A stretch of DNA of 64,000 nucleotides from Bacillota bacterium (GTDB lineage: Bacteria > Bacillota > Clostridia > Lachnospirales > Lachnospiraceae). The stretch is taken from the NCBI GenBank assembly GCA_023421505.1, contig JAEZTJ010000068.1, positions 1 to 64,000 of the forward strand, written 5' to 3'. Within the stretch, counting starts at the first letter, position 1, and every line of letters starts with the position of its first letter. The position numbers and the translations under genes were made by a program. The notes beneath the pieces were generated by a model that was given only the letters and a program-made list of their open reading frames with translations, had not been told where the DNA came from and searched no databases. This document shows, piece by piece, positions 8,174 through 16,804 of this stretch.

Positions 8174-8446
8174 GTGGGCTATTTTAAGGCATATGATATT
8201 TTGCCAAATGAGATAATTGAAGAAGTTCAAAAATATATAGATGGTGAGTTGGTTTATATTCCCCGAAAAGAAAACACACGAAAAAAATGGGGAAGCAAAA
8301 CAGCAGTAAAGACTATTCTTGCTGACAGAAATCGTGACATATATCAGGATCATCAATCTGGTATGTCATTCGATGAGTTGTCAGAAAAATACTATTTAGT
8401 TCCCAAAAGCATACAGCGAATTATTCTTCAACAAAAAAATAGATAG
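8174..8446 (+). CDS. CD3324-family small DNA-binding-type protein
   Basis: The protein has 90 residues and starts at GTG after AGGAGGTGCAGA. It follows the CD3324 pattern: GYFKAYDILPNEIIEEVQKY, GELVYIPRKENTRKKWG, then a C-terminal helix-turn-helix-like segment (SFDELSEKYYLVPKSIQRII). The family is widespread in Clostridia and resembles the C-terminal part of Mor-type activators; its targets are not known. It stands alone between non-coding regions, with a possible hairpin leader upstream. Family assignment is by recalled sequence pattern. Confidence 0.85.
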   Translation: MGYFKAYDILPNEIIEEVQKYIDGELVYIPRKENTRKKWGSKTAVKTILADRNRDIYQDHQSGMSFDELSEKYYLVPKSIQRIILQQKNR

Positions 8447-8565
8447 TTATTGTTGAGTGTCATAGCAATTGTTATGGCACTCATTTTATTATAAAAAAGT
8501 GTGTGGTAGAATGATTACTTTTGGAAGTGGTATACTTTTTGAAACAAACAAAGGAGGATTTTAAA

Positions 8566-9315
8566 ATGCCATATTTTAAATATGAAAACAAAATTATATA
8601 TTATGAGGAAAACGGAAATGGAGAGCCCTTGATATTTTTACACGGAAACACTGCTTCTTCTAAAATGTTTGAATCTATAATCAAGTTATATTCAGATGAG
8701 TATAGAGTCATTACCATAGATTTTTTAGGTCATGGTAAATCTCAACGACTGGAGGAATTCCCTTTAGAACTATGGTTTGATGAAGCAATGCAAACAATCG
8801 CCCTTTTGGATTTTCTATCTCTAAAAAATGTAAATCTATTGGGAACAAGCGGTGGGGCATGGGTAGCAATTAACGTTGCACTGGAAAGACCGGATTTAGT
8901 AAAGAAAATTGTAGCAGACAGTTTTGATGGAAGAACTCTGGCGCCCGATTTTGCTGAAAAACTATTACAAAATCGCTGTAATTCTAAGCAAAATGAAACA
9001 GCAAAACAATTTTATTGTTTTTGTCAGGGTAATGATTGGGAAAGTGTTGTCGATCATGATACAAAATGCCTGCTACAATTTGCGAAAGGACATAGTCCCT
9101 TATTTCATAAAGATTTATCAGAATTAAAAGTTCCATTACTACTTACTGCAAGTAATACGGATGATATGATTAGGAATGATTTTGAAGATGAATATACTTT
9201 TATTTTGGAAGAAGTACCCTATGGAGAGAAATATGTATTTCCGAATGGGTTTCATCCAGCAGTCATATCCAATAATATTGAATTTGCAAAAGTAATAAAG
9301 AATTTCCTGAAATAA
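8566..9315 (+). CDS. Alpha/beta hydrolase
   Basis: The protein has 249 residues. ATG 8566 is chosen over a TTG at 8521 because AAGGAGG lies 8 bases upstream. The fold is visible: oxyanion-hole motif FLHGNTASS (about residues 24-32), DFLGHGKS, nucleophile elbow GTSGGAWVA with Ser95, and a C-terminal GFHPAV His near residue 228. A late Asp (SNTDDMIRNDF) could complete the triad. No signal peptide, so it is cytoplasmic. Single gene followed by its own terminator; substrate unknown, with esterase, lactonase or peroxidase-type activities all possible. Confidence 0.88.
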   Translation: MPYFKYENKIIYYEENGNGEPLIFLHGNTASSKMFESIIKLYSDEYRVITIDFLGHGKSQRLEEFPLELWFDEAMQTIALLDFLSLKNVNLLGTSGGAWVAINVALERPDLVKKIVADSFDGRTLAPDFAEKLLQNRCNSKQNETAKQFYCFCQGNDWESVVDHDTKCLLQFAKGHSPLFHKDLSELKVPLLLTASNTDDMIRNDFEDEYTFILEEVPYGEKYVFPNGFHPAVISNNIEFAKVIKNFLK

Positions 9316-9406
9316 GTGTAATATATTTTGCCTGCTATGCGGTAAATAATAAAACCGCAGTTAAGGCAGAAAATTTTCATGCGTAAAATTGTAAAATAGA
9401 GCTATT

Positions 9407-9444
9407 CGGTGGTTTTGAATAACAATCAATGCCGCCGTTTTTTT
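9407..9444 (+). terminator. Terminator of the alpha/beta hydrolase gene
   Basis: CGGTGG / CCGCCG stem with a 19-base loop followed by seven T. Confidence 0.55.
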
Positions 9445-9807
9445 GTAAATTAGATGAGGGCAAACGATTGCTTCAAAGGTGCTGTTGCACTATTCCTGTT
9501 CATTAAGACCACGCTGGGTCTGCTCCTCAAAGATTGGCATCCAAGCTTAAGCCGAAGCTCCATAATTTTTGAATCCAATATTAAAAACCTCCCTATCTGA
9601 TGGTATCTCGATCAATTCTATTCAGATAGGGAGAGGGTAAAAAAGACGTTGTTTATTTGCCGCTTACATATTATAAATGAAAGAAATATGAAAGAATCAT
9701 GTAGAAAAAATATCGGTTTTTCCTGTTAAACTATTAATGGTAAGTAGCTAAAGCTTGAAAGAACACTACTGCACAAGAAAAAAGAATAGAAAGGGAATTT
9801 AACTCGT
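9445..9807. other. Intergenic region with an inverted repeat at 9589-9634
   Basis: Contains a perfect 12-bp inverted repeat, CTCCCTATCTGA (9589-9600) and TCAGATAGGGAG (9622-9633). On the minus strand it is followed by GGTTTTTAAT, so it may be a minus-strand terminator of a lost gene. No coding frame is supportable here. Confidence 0.45.
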
Positions 9808-11046
9808 ATGAAAAATTTAAAAAAAGTATTATGCATCATATTAATAAGTACTATAATGATGCAGGCAATTGGGTGCTCCAAAAAAGATATTATTACAGAG
9901 AATAATAGCCTGAGCGAAGTATCAAAGGAGAGCGCATTGGAGGAAAATCAAACCATATCTTTGCCTTATATCGAAAGGCATCCATTTGAGGCTTATTATG
10001 ATGATCTTGTGAGAAAAGTATCAAAATTATCAAATGGTGATAATGGTGAGATTGATATCAGAAGTGCAGATTTATCGCAGACTGATTTATCTGATGAGTA
10101 CGAGAACCTAATGTTAACAACCTATGACAGCAAGACAATATGGCCGGATAATTTACCGGAAGGCTTTAATCCAGATAAAATTACGGAGATATGTAAAGAT
10201 CCAGGATTAGAGGTAAGAAATCTTCATAAAGAAGGCATAACAGGAAAAAACGTAGGAATAGCTATCATTGATCAAGTACTATTAACAAAGCATGAAGAAT
10301 TTACAGATCAATTAAAATATTATTCTGAGAATGATTTTATTAAAAAATTACAGCCTCCAGCTCAGATGCATGGAGCTGCAGTAGCATCCATCGCAGTGGG
10401 GAAAACCTGTGGGGTTGCACCGGAGGCTAGCCTTTATTATATAGCCGACGATTTTGGTGCTGAAAACTATACCAGTAGAATTGCCGATGACATGAATGAA
10501 CTGTTGGATTTGAATAAAACGTTGAAGGAAGATGAAAAGATTCGTGTTATTTCAATCTCCTGGGGTGCGGAGGACAAAGAAAGTGATGGCTATCTGAACT
10601 TGAAAAAGGCATATCAAAGGGCTAACGAGGAAGGAGTATTCGTTATTACAACTTCTCTAGGGAATACTAGAGAGGATATTAAAGGAATCAATTTTAATGG
10701 AATGAACAAAACTAAATTAGCGGATCCAAATGATTTTTCTGTATATAAACCTTCCTGGGCACAAGAGATGGATTCTTATATGAAAGATTATCTATGCCTT
10801 CCTATGGATAATCGTTGTGTGGCATCACCTACAGGAGTAAATGATTATGCTATCTACCAAAGTGGAGGTATTAGTTGGAGTGTACCGTATCTTGCTGGAG
10901 TGTATGCATTGGCGTGTCAGGTTAAACCGGATATTGATTATAAAGAATTCTGGAAAGTCGCACTGGATACTGCAGTGGCTAATGAGAAACTTGATACTAT
11001 TATTAATCCGCAAGGAATTATAGATAAGCTGAAGGAGCAGAAATAA
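9808..11046 (+). CDS. Subtilisin-like (S8) serine peptidase lipoprotein
   Basis: The protein has 412 residues. It opens with a lipoprotein signal (KKVLCIILISTIMM, lipobox AIGC with Cys23), so it should sit on the outer face of the membrane. The S8 triad is present in order: Asp155 in GIAIIDQV, His188 in MHGAAVAS, Ser356 in GGISWSVPYLAG. The 130-residue stretch before the catalytic Asp is Asp/Glu rich and lacks a clear inhibitor-type propeptide. It lies 200 bp before a two-component system with a multi-TM sensor, so a link in envelope signalling is possible but is only inferred from adjacency. No terminator hairpin seen after it. Confidence 0.88.
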   Translation: MKNLKKVLCIILISTIMMQAIGCSKKDIITENNSLSEVSKESALEENQTISLPYIERHPFEAYYDDLVRKVSKLSNGDNGEIDIRSADLSQTDLSDEYENLMLTTYDSKTIWPDNLPEGFNPDKITEICKDPGLEVRNLHKEGITGKNVGIAIIDQVLLTKHEEFTDQLKYYSENDFIKKLQPPAQMHGAAVASIAVGKTCGVAPEASLYYIADDFGAENYTSRIADDMNELLDLNKTLKEDEKIRVISISWGAEDKESDGYLNLKKAYQRANEEGVFVITTSLGNTREDIKGINFNGMNKTKLADPNDFSVYKPSWAQEMDSYMKDYLCLPMDNRCVASPTGVNDYAIYQSGGISWSVPYLAGVYALACQVKPDIDYKEFWKVALDTAVANEKLDTIINPQGIIDKLKEQK

Positions 11047-11244
11047 AGGGATTGAGGAATAATCCTAAGTCATATTCAATGATTTAGGAGAGGGAGTATT
11101 TATTATAAGGTAAGTACGTACTGCGATATTTTTTCTTGAATTTCTAGTTTTTTTTGTCACTTTCTGCTAAACTGTATTAGACTATAATTATTGAAAATTA
11201 TGGTTTATAATAAAATGTTACCGAAATACCGAGAAAGGTAAAAT

Positions 11245-11949
11245 ATGAATCAGATTAATATCTTAGTGGCAGACGATGATAAAAATATTGTTGAGGTGCT
11301 TACCAAACTTTTGGAGCTGGAGGGCTATCTTGTACATAAAGCCTATAATGGTATTGAGGCTTTGGAGCTTGTACAGAAACAGGAGCTTCAATTAATATTA
11401 CTGGATGTTATGATGCCAAAATTGAATGGATTGACTGCAATGCTAAAAATTAGGGAGAAGAAAAATATTCCCATCATTATATTATCGGCGAAGACAGAGG
11501 AGAGTGATATTGTCTCTGGTTTAGAGTTAGGTGCGGATGATTATATTGAAAAACCGTTTAATACACCAGTATTACTTGCCAGAGTAAAGGTACAAATCAG
11601 AAGGTGTTTTCTTCTTGAAAATAGCAGGAGTGAAGATACAGAGAGCATCCTTCGAAATGGATTACTTGAGCTTAACCGCTGCAGTAAGCAGATAATAGTA
11701 AATGGAACGGTATGTAGTCTTACGGCGACTGAATATAAAATCATGGATTTACTGATGGAGAATGCCGGAAGAGTTTTTTCGGCAGAACAGATTTATCAAA
11801 GTATATGGGGTGAAGAGGATGCTTACAGCGTTGAGAATACAGTTATGATACATATACGTCGGATTCGTGAGAAGATAGAGACAGATCCAAAGAAGCCAAA
11901 ATATTTGAAGGTGGTGTGGGGAATTGGATACAAAATCGAAAAAATGTAG
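11245..11949 (+). CDS. OmpR/PhoB-type response regulator (VanR-like)
   Basis: The protein has 234 residues. Its receiver domain has the acidic pocket ADDDKN, phospho-acceptor Asp54 in LILLDVMMP, Thr/Ser in IILSAKT, and Lys in YIEKPFN. A winged-helix effector domain follows (LTATEYKIMDLLMENAGRVF, then HIRRIREKIE and KVVWGIGYKIEK). The ATG has an AAAGGTA-type site. The histidine kinase frame begins inside its last 26 bases, so the pair is co-translated. Family is firm; target genes could include the upstream peptidase. Confidence 0.94.
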   Translation: MNQINILVADDDKNIVEVLTKLLELEGYLVHKAYNGIEALELVQKQELQLILLDVMMPKLNGLTAMLKIREKKNIPIIILSAKTEESDIVSGLELGADDYIEKPFNTPVLLARVKVQIRRCFLLENSRSEDTESILRNGLLELNRCSKQIIVNGTVCSLTATEYKIMDLLMENAGRVFSAEQIYQSIWGEEDAYSVENTVMIHIRRIREKIETDPKKPKYLKVVWGIGYKIEKM

Positions 11950-13531
11950 GTGTTATCATGTATTATTTTGTATTAACGTAACTGTTTATGGTATATTCTG
12001 GGCAGTTATAAGCAGTATGAAACGCAGTATGTGTTTTGGTATATATAAAGAGTATGGCTATACGGGGACATATCCAAGCATGTTTACTGGTATCGTATTG
12101 GTGGTTCAGATACTGATGCTGATTTTACTACTTATCTTTATAAAGCATACGGAGATTGACAAAGCTTCTGATACCAGAAAAATACCCTCAGAATTAACGG
12201 TTATACTTTTTGTTTTGTATACTTTATTTATATATAATTTATATCGTCATAAGCAAGTGTTTTCGTTTCAGTTCGAGGAAGTATATTTCGTAGGTGTCTA
12301 TGAGTTTTGGGAAGCTTATGGTGATATAATCAAGGAAATCGTGATAGAATTTGTTCAAAACATACTGATTTTCAGTGGATATTTATGGATTGTTACAGCA
12401 ATCACGGTAAAAATGAAAGGAAGGTACTGGAGGGAGGACAGCTTGCTTGTAAAGCTGTTACAGCACTATAACAGAAATAGGATAAGTTCCTTAAGACAAA
12501 TGTATTTTAATGATATTCTCTTCGTGTTTCTTCAGCTAGGAATTATTCTATATGAAAGCATAGCAAGCATTAATATAATTAACAGAAAAAATCCAACTTT
12601 ACAATATAACCTAGTTATTCTTCTAGCAATACCTTTATTGCTTCAAGTTCTCTTGATATTGTGGAAATGTAAAGTGGAGATAAAGGAAAAGGACATTCGT
12701 TCCTTGGTAGATGAAATACACAAAATTAAGCAAGGTCAAAAACAGATTGAAAATAATATCCCTAAAAACTCATATCTATATGAGACTGGTGAAGAGATAA
12801 AAAACATTTCGATTAATCTATATAACAGTATGCAACAGCAAATTAAGAATGAGAAGCTCAAGGTGGATCTAATAACTAATATATCTCATGATTTGAAAAC
12901 ACCGCTTACTTCTATTATAGGCTACATAGACTTATTAACTGCAAAGGATTATTTAAGCAGTGAAGACAGGCATTATGTTAAAGAGCTTAGCAATAAGGCA
13001 GAGAATTTGCGCAATATGATCAATGCTGTGTTTGAGCTATCCAAAGCCTCCAGTGGAAATATGAAGATTGATAAAACAAAACTGAATTTGAATAAATTAG
13101 TTATGCAAACAATGGTAGATATGGAAGATATTATTAATAATTCCGGATTTGATATAAAAACAGTTTATTCGAAAGAAAATTTAGAGATTAATGGAGATGG
13201 GTCAAAATTATATATTGTTTGCCAGAATCTGATAAGTAACGCGTTAGCATACTCTTTGACAGGTAGTAGAATCTATATCAGAACATATTTAGAGTCAGGG
13301 AATGCAGTCTTTTGTATTCAAAATACCTCTTCCTATGAAATCGATTTTTCACCAGAGGAAATTACCGGAAGATTTGTCCGGGGAGATGCTTCAAGAAGTG
13401 ATGGAGGTAATGGACTTGGACTTGCGATTGCGAAAACATATTCGGAAGTATGTGATGGTGAATTTAAAATTGATATTGATGGGGATATGTTTAAAGTAAC
13501 TATTCAGTTTCCTATGGTAGAATTGTACTAA
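11924..13531 (+). CDS. Multi-TM sensor histidine kinase (VanS-like)
   Basis: Up to 535 residues from a TTG inside the regulator gene; the true start is uncertain because the ribosome site (GGTGTGGGG) is only fair. Six hydrophobic segments fill residues about 10-250, then a linker with coiled-coil character. The dimerisation box is NISHDLKTPLTSIIGYIDLL with His322, followed by an N box (CQNLISNALAYS) and a G box (DGGNGLGLAIAK). There is no large extracellular domain, which suggests sensing within the membrane, as in kinases that monitor antibiotics through transporters; no such transporter is adjacent. Partner of the regulator at 11245. Confidence 0.92.
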   Translation: MDTKSKKCRCYHVLFCINVTVYGIFWAVISSMKRSMCFGIYKEYGYTGTYPSMFTGIVLVVQILMLILLLIFIKHTEIDKASDTRKIPSELTVILFVLYTLFIYNLYRHKQVFSFQFEEVYFVGVYEFWEAYGDIIKEIVIEFVQNILIFSGYLWIVTAITVKMKGRYWREDSLLVKLLQHYNRNRISSLRQMYFNDILFVFLQLGIILYESIASINIINRKNPTLQYNLVILLAIPLLLQVLLILWKCKVEIKEKDIRSLVDEIHKIKQGQKQIENNIPKNSYLYETGEEIKNISINLYNSMQQQIKNEKLKVDLITNISHDLKTPLTSIIGYIDLLTAKDYLSSEDRHYVKELSNKAENLRNMINAVFELSKASSGNMKIDKTKLNLNKLVMQTMVDMEDIINNSGFDIKTVYSKENLEINGDGSKLYIVCQNLISNALAYSLTGSRIYIRTYLESGNAVFCIQNTSSYEIDFSPEEITGRFVRGDASRSDGGNGLGLAIAKTYSEVCDGEFKIDIDGDMFKVTIQFPMVELY

Positions 13532-13597
13532 AAAACAATCGACATGTTCCCACGAACGGACTGTTCTAATGAATTCACATTATGAGGGGTGATTAAG

Positions 13598-14422
13598 ATG
13601 ATTACTAAAAAAAATATTAAAGAATATAAAAGTGCGATTATAAACGGTGGGGACAGTTATCTGTATATCCCGCCGAATGATTCTTTACGTTCTTATATAT
13701 CGCATTATTGTATTTCATTTCCGAATCAGGAAACCATGCCGGACAAGTATACTGTTTTACCATCTGCGAACTCAGTTTTATGTATACTTGTGAATAATGG
13801 AAAAATCAATACTTATTATAACGGCACTAATACAAAAGCCGTTGTTGTCGGTGAATCCGCTAATAAAAACGATATGCTTCTATTAATCAAATTCCGGGCA
13901 GGAGGTTTTTTCCCTTTTTACGGATTCAATCAAAATGAGTTGATAGATTTTTCATTGGATTTAAGCTGTATTGATAAAACTATTTCACAGAAAATCGAAA
14001 ACGCAATAGTAAAATCAGAACAAATTAATGAGCTAGTCGCAATGCTCGATAGAATTTTTCTAAGCCATTTGAAAAAAGACAGCAATGACTATATAACTGG
14101 CGCAATAAAATTAATAACGGCAAATAACGGAAATATAACAGCCAAGGAACTATGCGAGGAAGTGCATTACAGCGAAAAGCATATAAGACGGTTATTTTTA
14201 GAGCATATCGGCACTTCACCAAAAAAGTTTTCACGAATTGTACGAGTTAATTACGCGTCATGGTTAATGCAAACAAATCCCCTATCCTTTACCGATGTAA
14301 TCGAAAAAGCAGGATTTTTCGACCAAGCTCATTTTATTCATGATTTTAGAGATATTTTTAATCTAACGCCGAGCGAATATATTAAAAACAAGTCCTTATT
14401 TTACAATACGGATTCTTTTTAA
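13598..14422 (+). CDS. AraC-family transcriptional regulator
   Basis: The protein has 274 residues; ATG 13598 is chosen for the GAGGGGTG site. The N-terminal domain (residues about 20-140) matches the DUF6597-like ligand domain (SLRSYISHYCISF, LLIKFRAGGFFPFYGF). The C-terminal domain is a double helix-turn-helix (NGNITAKELCEEVHYSEKHI, then FTDVIEKAGFFDQAHFIHDF). It lies 45 bp upstream of a PPOX-type flavoprotein gene that it probably controls; this pairing is common in clostridia. Confidence 0.9.
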   Translation: MITKKNIKEYKSAIINGGDSYLYIPPNDSLRSYISHYCISFPNQETMPDKYTVLPSANSVLCILVNNGKINTYYNGTNTKAVVVGESANKNDMLLLIKFRAGGFFPFYGFNQNELIDFSLDLSCIDKTISQKIENAIVKSEQINELVAMLDRIFLSHLKKDSNDYITGAIKLITANNGNITAKELCEEVHYSEKHIRRLFLEHIGTSPKKFSRIVRVNYASWLMQTNPLSFTDVIEKAGFFDQAHFIHDFRDIFNLTPSEYIKNKSLFYNTDSF

Positions 14423-14466
14423 TAATGTTATCATAAAATAAAGGTTAAATGAAAGGCGGAATAATT

Positions 14467-14901
14467 ATGAATGATAATATGGAAATCGTAGAAAAAGCAA
14501 AAAAAATTATCACAGAAAGCGGTGCAATGTACATAGCATATATACGCGAAGACGGTTATCCCCGTGTCAGCACAATTACAATGATGAAAGCAAACGGGAT
14601 TAAAACAATTTTTACATCTAGCGTAATAGATGGATTAAAAACTCAACGCTTACAAGCTAATCCAAAGGTAAGCCTGTGTTTCCGTAATGGATATGATAAT
14701 ATTACGCTTACCGGAACTGTTGAGGTTTCACAAGACAACAAATTGCGTGAGGAATTGTGGGAAGATTGGTGTTTGCAACATTTTCCCGATGGCGCAACGG
14801 GCGAACGTTTTTGTATTTATGTTTTTACAACCGAAGAAGCGACTTTATGGATTGACGGAGTATCAGCGGAGATTAAAGGTTATGAGTTAGTAGAGTATTA
14901 G
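14467..14901 (+). CDS. Pyridoxamine 5'-phosphate oxidase-family protein
   Basis: The protein has 144 residues; ATG 14467 follows AAAGGCGG. It shows the split-barrel flavin fold of general-stress-protein-26-like PPOX proteins: AMYIAYIREDGYPRVSTITM, TIFTSSVIDGLKTQRLQANP, VSLCFRNGYDNITLTGTVEV, and a closing LWIDGVSAEIKGYELVEY. Family members bind FMN, F420 or haem; the true PdxH residues for pyridoxal synthesis are not evident, so a redox or ligand-binding role is more likely. Probably co-regulated with the AraC-type gene just upstream. Confidence 0.88.
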   Translation: MNDNMEIVEKAKKIITESGAMYIAYIREDGYPRVSTITMMKANGIKTIFTSSVIDGLKTQRLQANPKVSLCFRNGYDNITLTGTVEVSQDNKLREELWEDWCLQHFPDGATGERFCIYVFTTEEATLWIDGVSAEIKGYELVEY

Positions 14902-15018
14902 GATCCTTAAAGGTTATTCGCTGATTAGTATTGCTTTGTAAAGTGATGAATGGATAGGTTGTTGTGCGCCGAAGGGTGTGAATGTATTTAAATTAATAAA
15001 ATTAAATTAGAGTATAAT

Positions 15019-15050
15019 AAGCAATCGGTGTAAAACGCTGGTTGCTTTTC
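15019..15050 (+). terminator. Terminator after the PPOX gene
   Basis: AAGCAATC / GGTTGCTT stem (one G-U pair) with TTTCTTTG behind it, about 120 bp after the stop codon. Confidence 0.6.
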
Positions 15051-15165
15051 TTTGTAAATCTTTTGATTAATTCCGAGAACTGTAAATGCTTCAGAAGATG
15101 ACGTAGTGATAAAGAAATAATCATGAGCTATACTGACCTGAATAAAAAAATTCAGGAGGAATCTT

Positions 15166-15303
15166 ATGAATCAGAAATCACTTGAGATTTATTTTTCTTT
15201 TTTGGATTTGATGTTGATATTATTCCACTTGTTGAATATAATAATATTCAACAAGTGGAATAACGAACACGAGTTACTCCACGTTTCAATTATTAAGATT
15301 TGA
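15166..15303 (+). CDS. Possible small ORF (45 aa) containing a perfect inverted repeat
   Basis: ATG 15166 follows AGGAGG with 5 bases between. The frame encodes 45 residues starting MNQKSLEIYFSFLDLMLILF, hydrophobic in the middle, ending 10 bases before the PadR ATG. The codons cover a perfect 20-bp inverted repeat (15220-15263), which is unusual for a conserved protein. In the +1 frame after the T6 run near 15200 the sequence reads FGFDVDIIPLVEYNNIQQVE then stop, so a frameshifted gene start is an alternative. No family recognised. Confidence 0.35.
   Translation: MNQKSLEIYFSFLDLMLILFHLLNIIIFNKWNNEHELLHVSIIKI
15220..15263. repeat. Perfect 20-bp inverted repeat before padR
   Basis: The left arm 15220-15239 is the exact reverse complement of the right arm 15244-15263, with a four-base AATA loop. 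It has no T-tract and lies about 50 bp before the PadR-type start. It could be an operator, an RNA hairpin that affects translation, or a small palindromic element. Confidence 0.8.
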
Positions 15304-15313
15304 AAGGGAAAAC

Positions 15314-15859
15314 ATGCTTAAACACGGAATACTGGGATTACTAAATTATGGAGACATGACGGGCTATGAGATTATGGAAGCTTTTCGAGACTCGCTTAAC
15401 TTCTTCTGGTCAGCCAATACAAGCCAGATTTACAGAGAACTTCAAACTCTTAAGGAGAAGGGTTTCGTAAATAACCGACTCGTTGAGCAAAGTTCGAGAC
15501 CGGACAAAAAGATTTTCTCTATAACTGAAGAGGGTAAAGAAGAGTTACTGAACTGGCTTCGTGAAGAAAAAACGAATAAGAAGACCAACTTCCCGATATT
15601 GATGAAATTATTCTTTGCAGGAGAAATGAATACAGAAGAATGTATATCACAATTAGAAACTATTAAGCTTGAATGCGAAGAGCAAAAAAGTGGAATCAAT
15701 CTAGCAAGTGAAAAAGCTGTTTCGTACAAGGATAGTGTCAATAATTCCAAGGTAACCCGATTTTGGGATATGACAATGGATTTTGGTGTCAGATATTCCG
15801 AGATGCTAAGTGACTGGTGCAATCAATGTATATCAATTCTAAAGAAGGAGGATAAGTAG
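15314..15859 (+). CDS. PadR-family transcriptional regulator
   Basis: The protein has 181 residues. The N-terminal winged helix is typical: ILGLLNYGDMTGYEIMEAF, SANTSQIYRELQTLKEKGFV, then the beta wing RPDKKIFSITEEGKEELLNW. The C-terminal half is helical (Vir_act_alpha_C-like) for dimerisation. AAAGGGAAAAC provides a weak ribosome site. It is followed after 4 bp by an Ntn-type amide hydrolase gene, which it likely regulates. PadR proteins usually sense small aromatic or amphipathic compounds; the ligand here is unknown. Confidence 0.93.
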   Translation: MLKHGILGLLNYGDMTGYEIMEAFRDSLNFFWSANTSQIYRELQTLKEKGFVNNRLVEQSSRPDKKIFSITEEGKEELLNWLREEKTNKKTNFPILMKLFFAGEMNTEECISQLETIKLECEEQKSGINLASEKAVSYKDSVNNSKVTRFWDMTMDFGVRYSEMLSDWCNQCISILKKEDK

Positions 15860-15863
15860 TAAT

Positions 15864-16655
15864 ATGTGTACAGGTTTTGTAAGAAGAGGTAATGATGTTA
15901 TTGCAGGCTTTAATATGGATATCAATATTGGAGCGTTTGAGTACAAGGTTTTTGTCGACGATGATAAATTCTATATAGGTAGTTATACAGGTAATATTGA
16001 GTCCGCGATCATGGGAAACATCGATATTTCGAAAAATTACTTTATTGAAAATCACTATCGAAAAATCCATGGTGTAAATAACCGAGGATGCTTTGGCAAT
16101 CAGCTGAATAACATGGATTTTCACAAAGCTCCTTTTAGGATTGATGAGAAAGCCTTTCCCATTGATCAGCTTATTGATGACTATATTTCAGGCAGAAGTA
16201 CGCTGGATGATATTATCAATTTAGTCAATGAAAAAGAGATAGTTAACATACCTACAGGCGCAATTGACATTCCGAATCTTGCCTTTCACTCAATTCTTTC
16301 CGACAGTGAAGGACGAATAATGATCCTTGAACCCGGAAACGGGTATAGTATTATTCAGGAGAAATACGCTGTATTAAGTAACTTTGCTATGTTGGAGCTT
16401 CCTGTTGATTTTGTTCCTGAAAAGTTCGGATATTACGGAAAAGATCGTTACGATAAAGCTATGGAATTATTGAGAGAGAGTACAGATGATTTCTCTGTAA
16501 ATGAGGGTCTTGAAATCCTTAATGCCGTTAAGCAGATTGGAAATTGGGCAACCAGAGTTTCGTTTGTATACTCGCGTAATGAAAATGCAGTTTATTACAC
16601 ACTGGAGGGGGATTTTGACAATGTTACCAGACACCAGTTCAAAGAGGCTAAATAG
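15864..16655 (+). CDS. Ntn-type linear amide C-N hydrolase (choloylglycine hydrolase/acyltransferase-like)
   Basis: The protein has 263 residues and starts MCTGFVRRGNDVIAGFNMD. Cys2 would become the N-terminal nucleophile after removal of Met, with Arg and Asp (FNMDIN) nearby, as in bile salt hydrolases and penicillin V acylases. AAGGAGGATAAGTAGTAAT precedes it. It is shorter than typical bile salt hydrolases (about 320 residues) and lacks the loop residues I would use to call bile-salt specificity, so acyl-homoserine-lactone, N-acyl amino acid or other linear amides are equally possible. Paired with the PadR regulator; a PadR responding to amphipathic amides would make sense. Confidence 0.75.
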   Translation: MCTGFVRRGNDVIAGFNMDINIGAFEYKVFVDDDKFYIGSYTGNIESAIMGNIDISKNYFIENHYRKIHGVNNRGCFGNQLNNMDFHKAPFRIDEKAFPIDQLIDDYISGRSTLDDIINLVNEKEIVNIPTGAIDIPNLAFHSILSDSEGRIMILEPGNGYSIIQEKYAVLSNFAMLELPVDFVPEKFGYYGKDRYDKAMELLRESTDDFSVNEGLEILNAVKQIGNWATRVSFVYSRNENAVYYTLEGDFDNVTRHQFKEAK

Positions 16656-16753
16656 ACTATTCAGTTGAATAAGCGCAAATATTTATTAGCGAGAAATATC
16701 AGGCAGATATAAAGAACGGTTGACGCAAGTCATAATGAATAAGGAAGCAAAAG

Positions 16754-16791
16754 AGGAGTTACTCACGAGTTGAGGTAACTCCTTTCTTTTA
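16754..16791. terminator. Bidirectional terminator between convergent genes
   Basis: AGGAGTTAC / GTAACTCCT stem followed by TTCTTTT on the plus strand; the minus strand has CTCTTTT behind the same stem. It separates the Ntn hydrolase gene from the AraC gene. Confidence 0.75.
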
Positions 16792-16804
16792 TGCTAGTGT
16801 CTAA

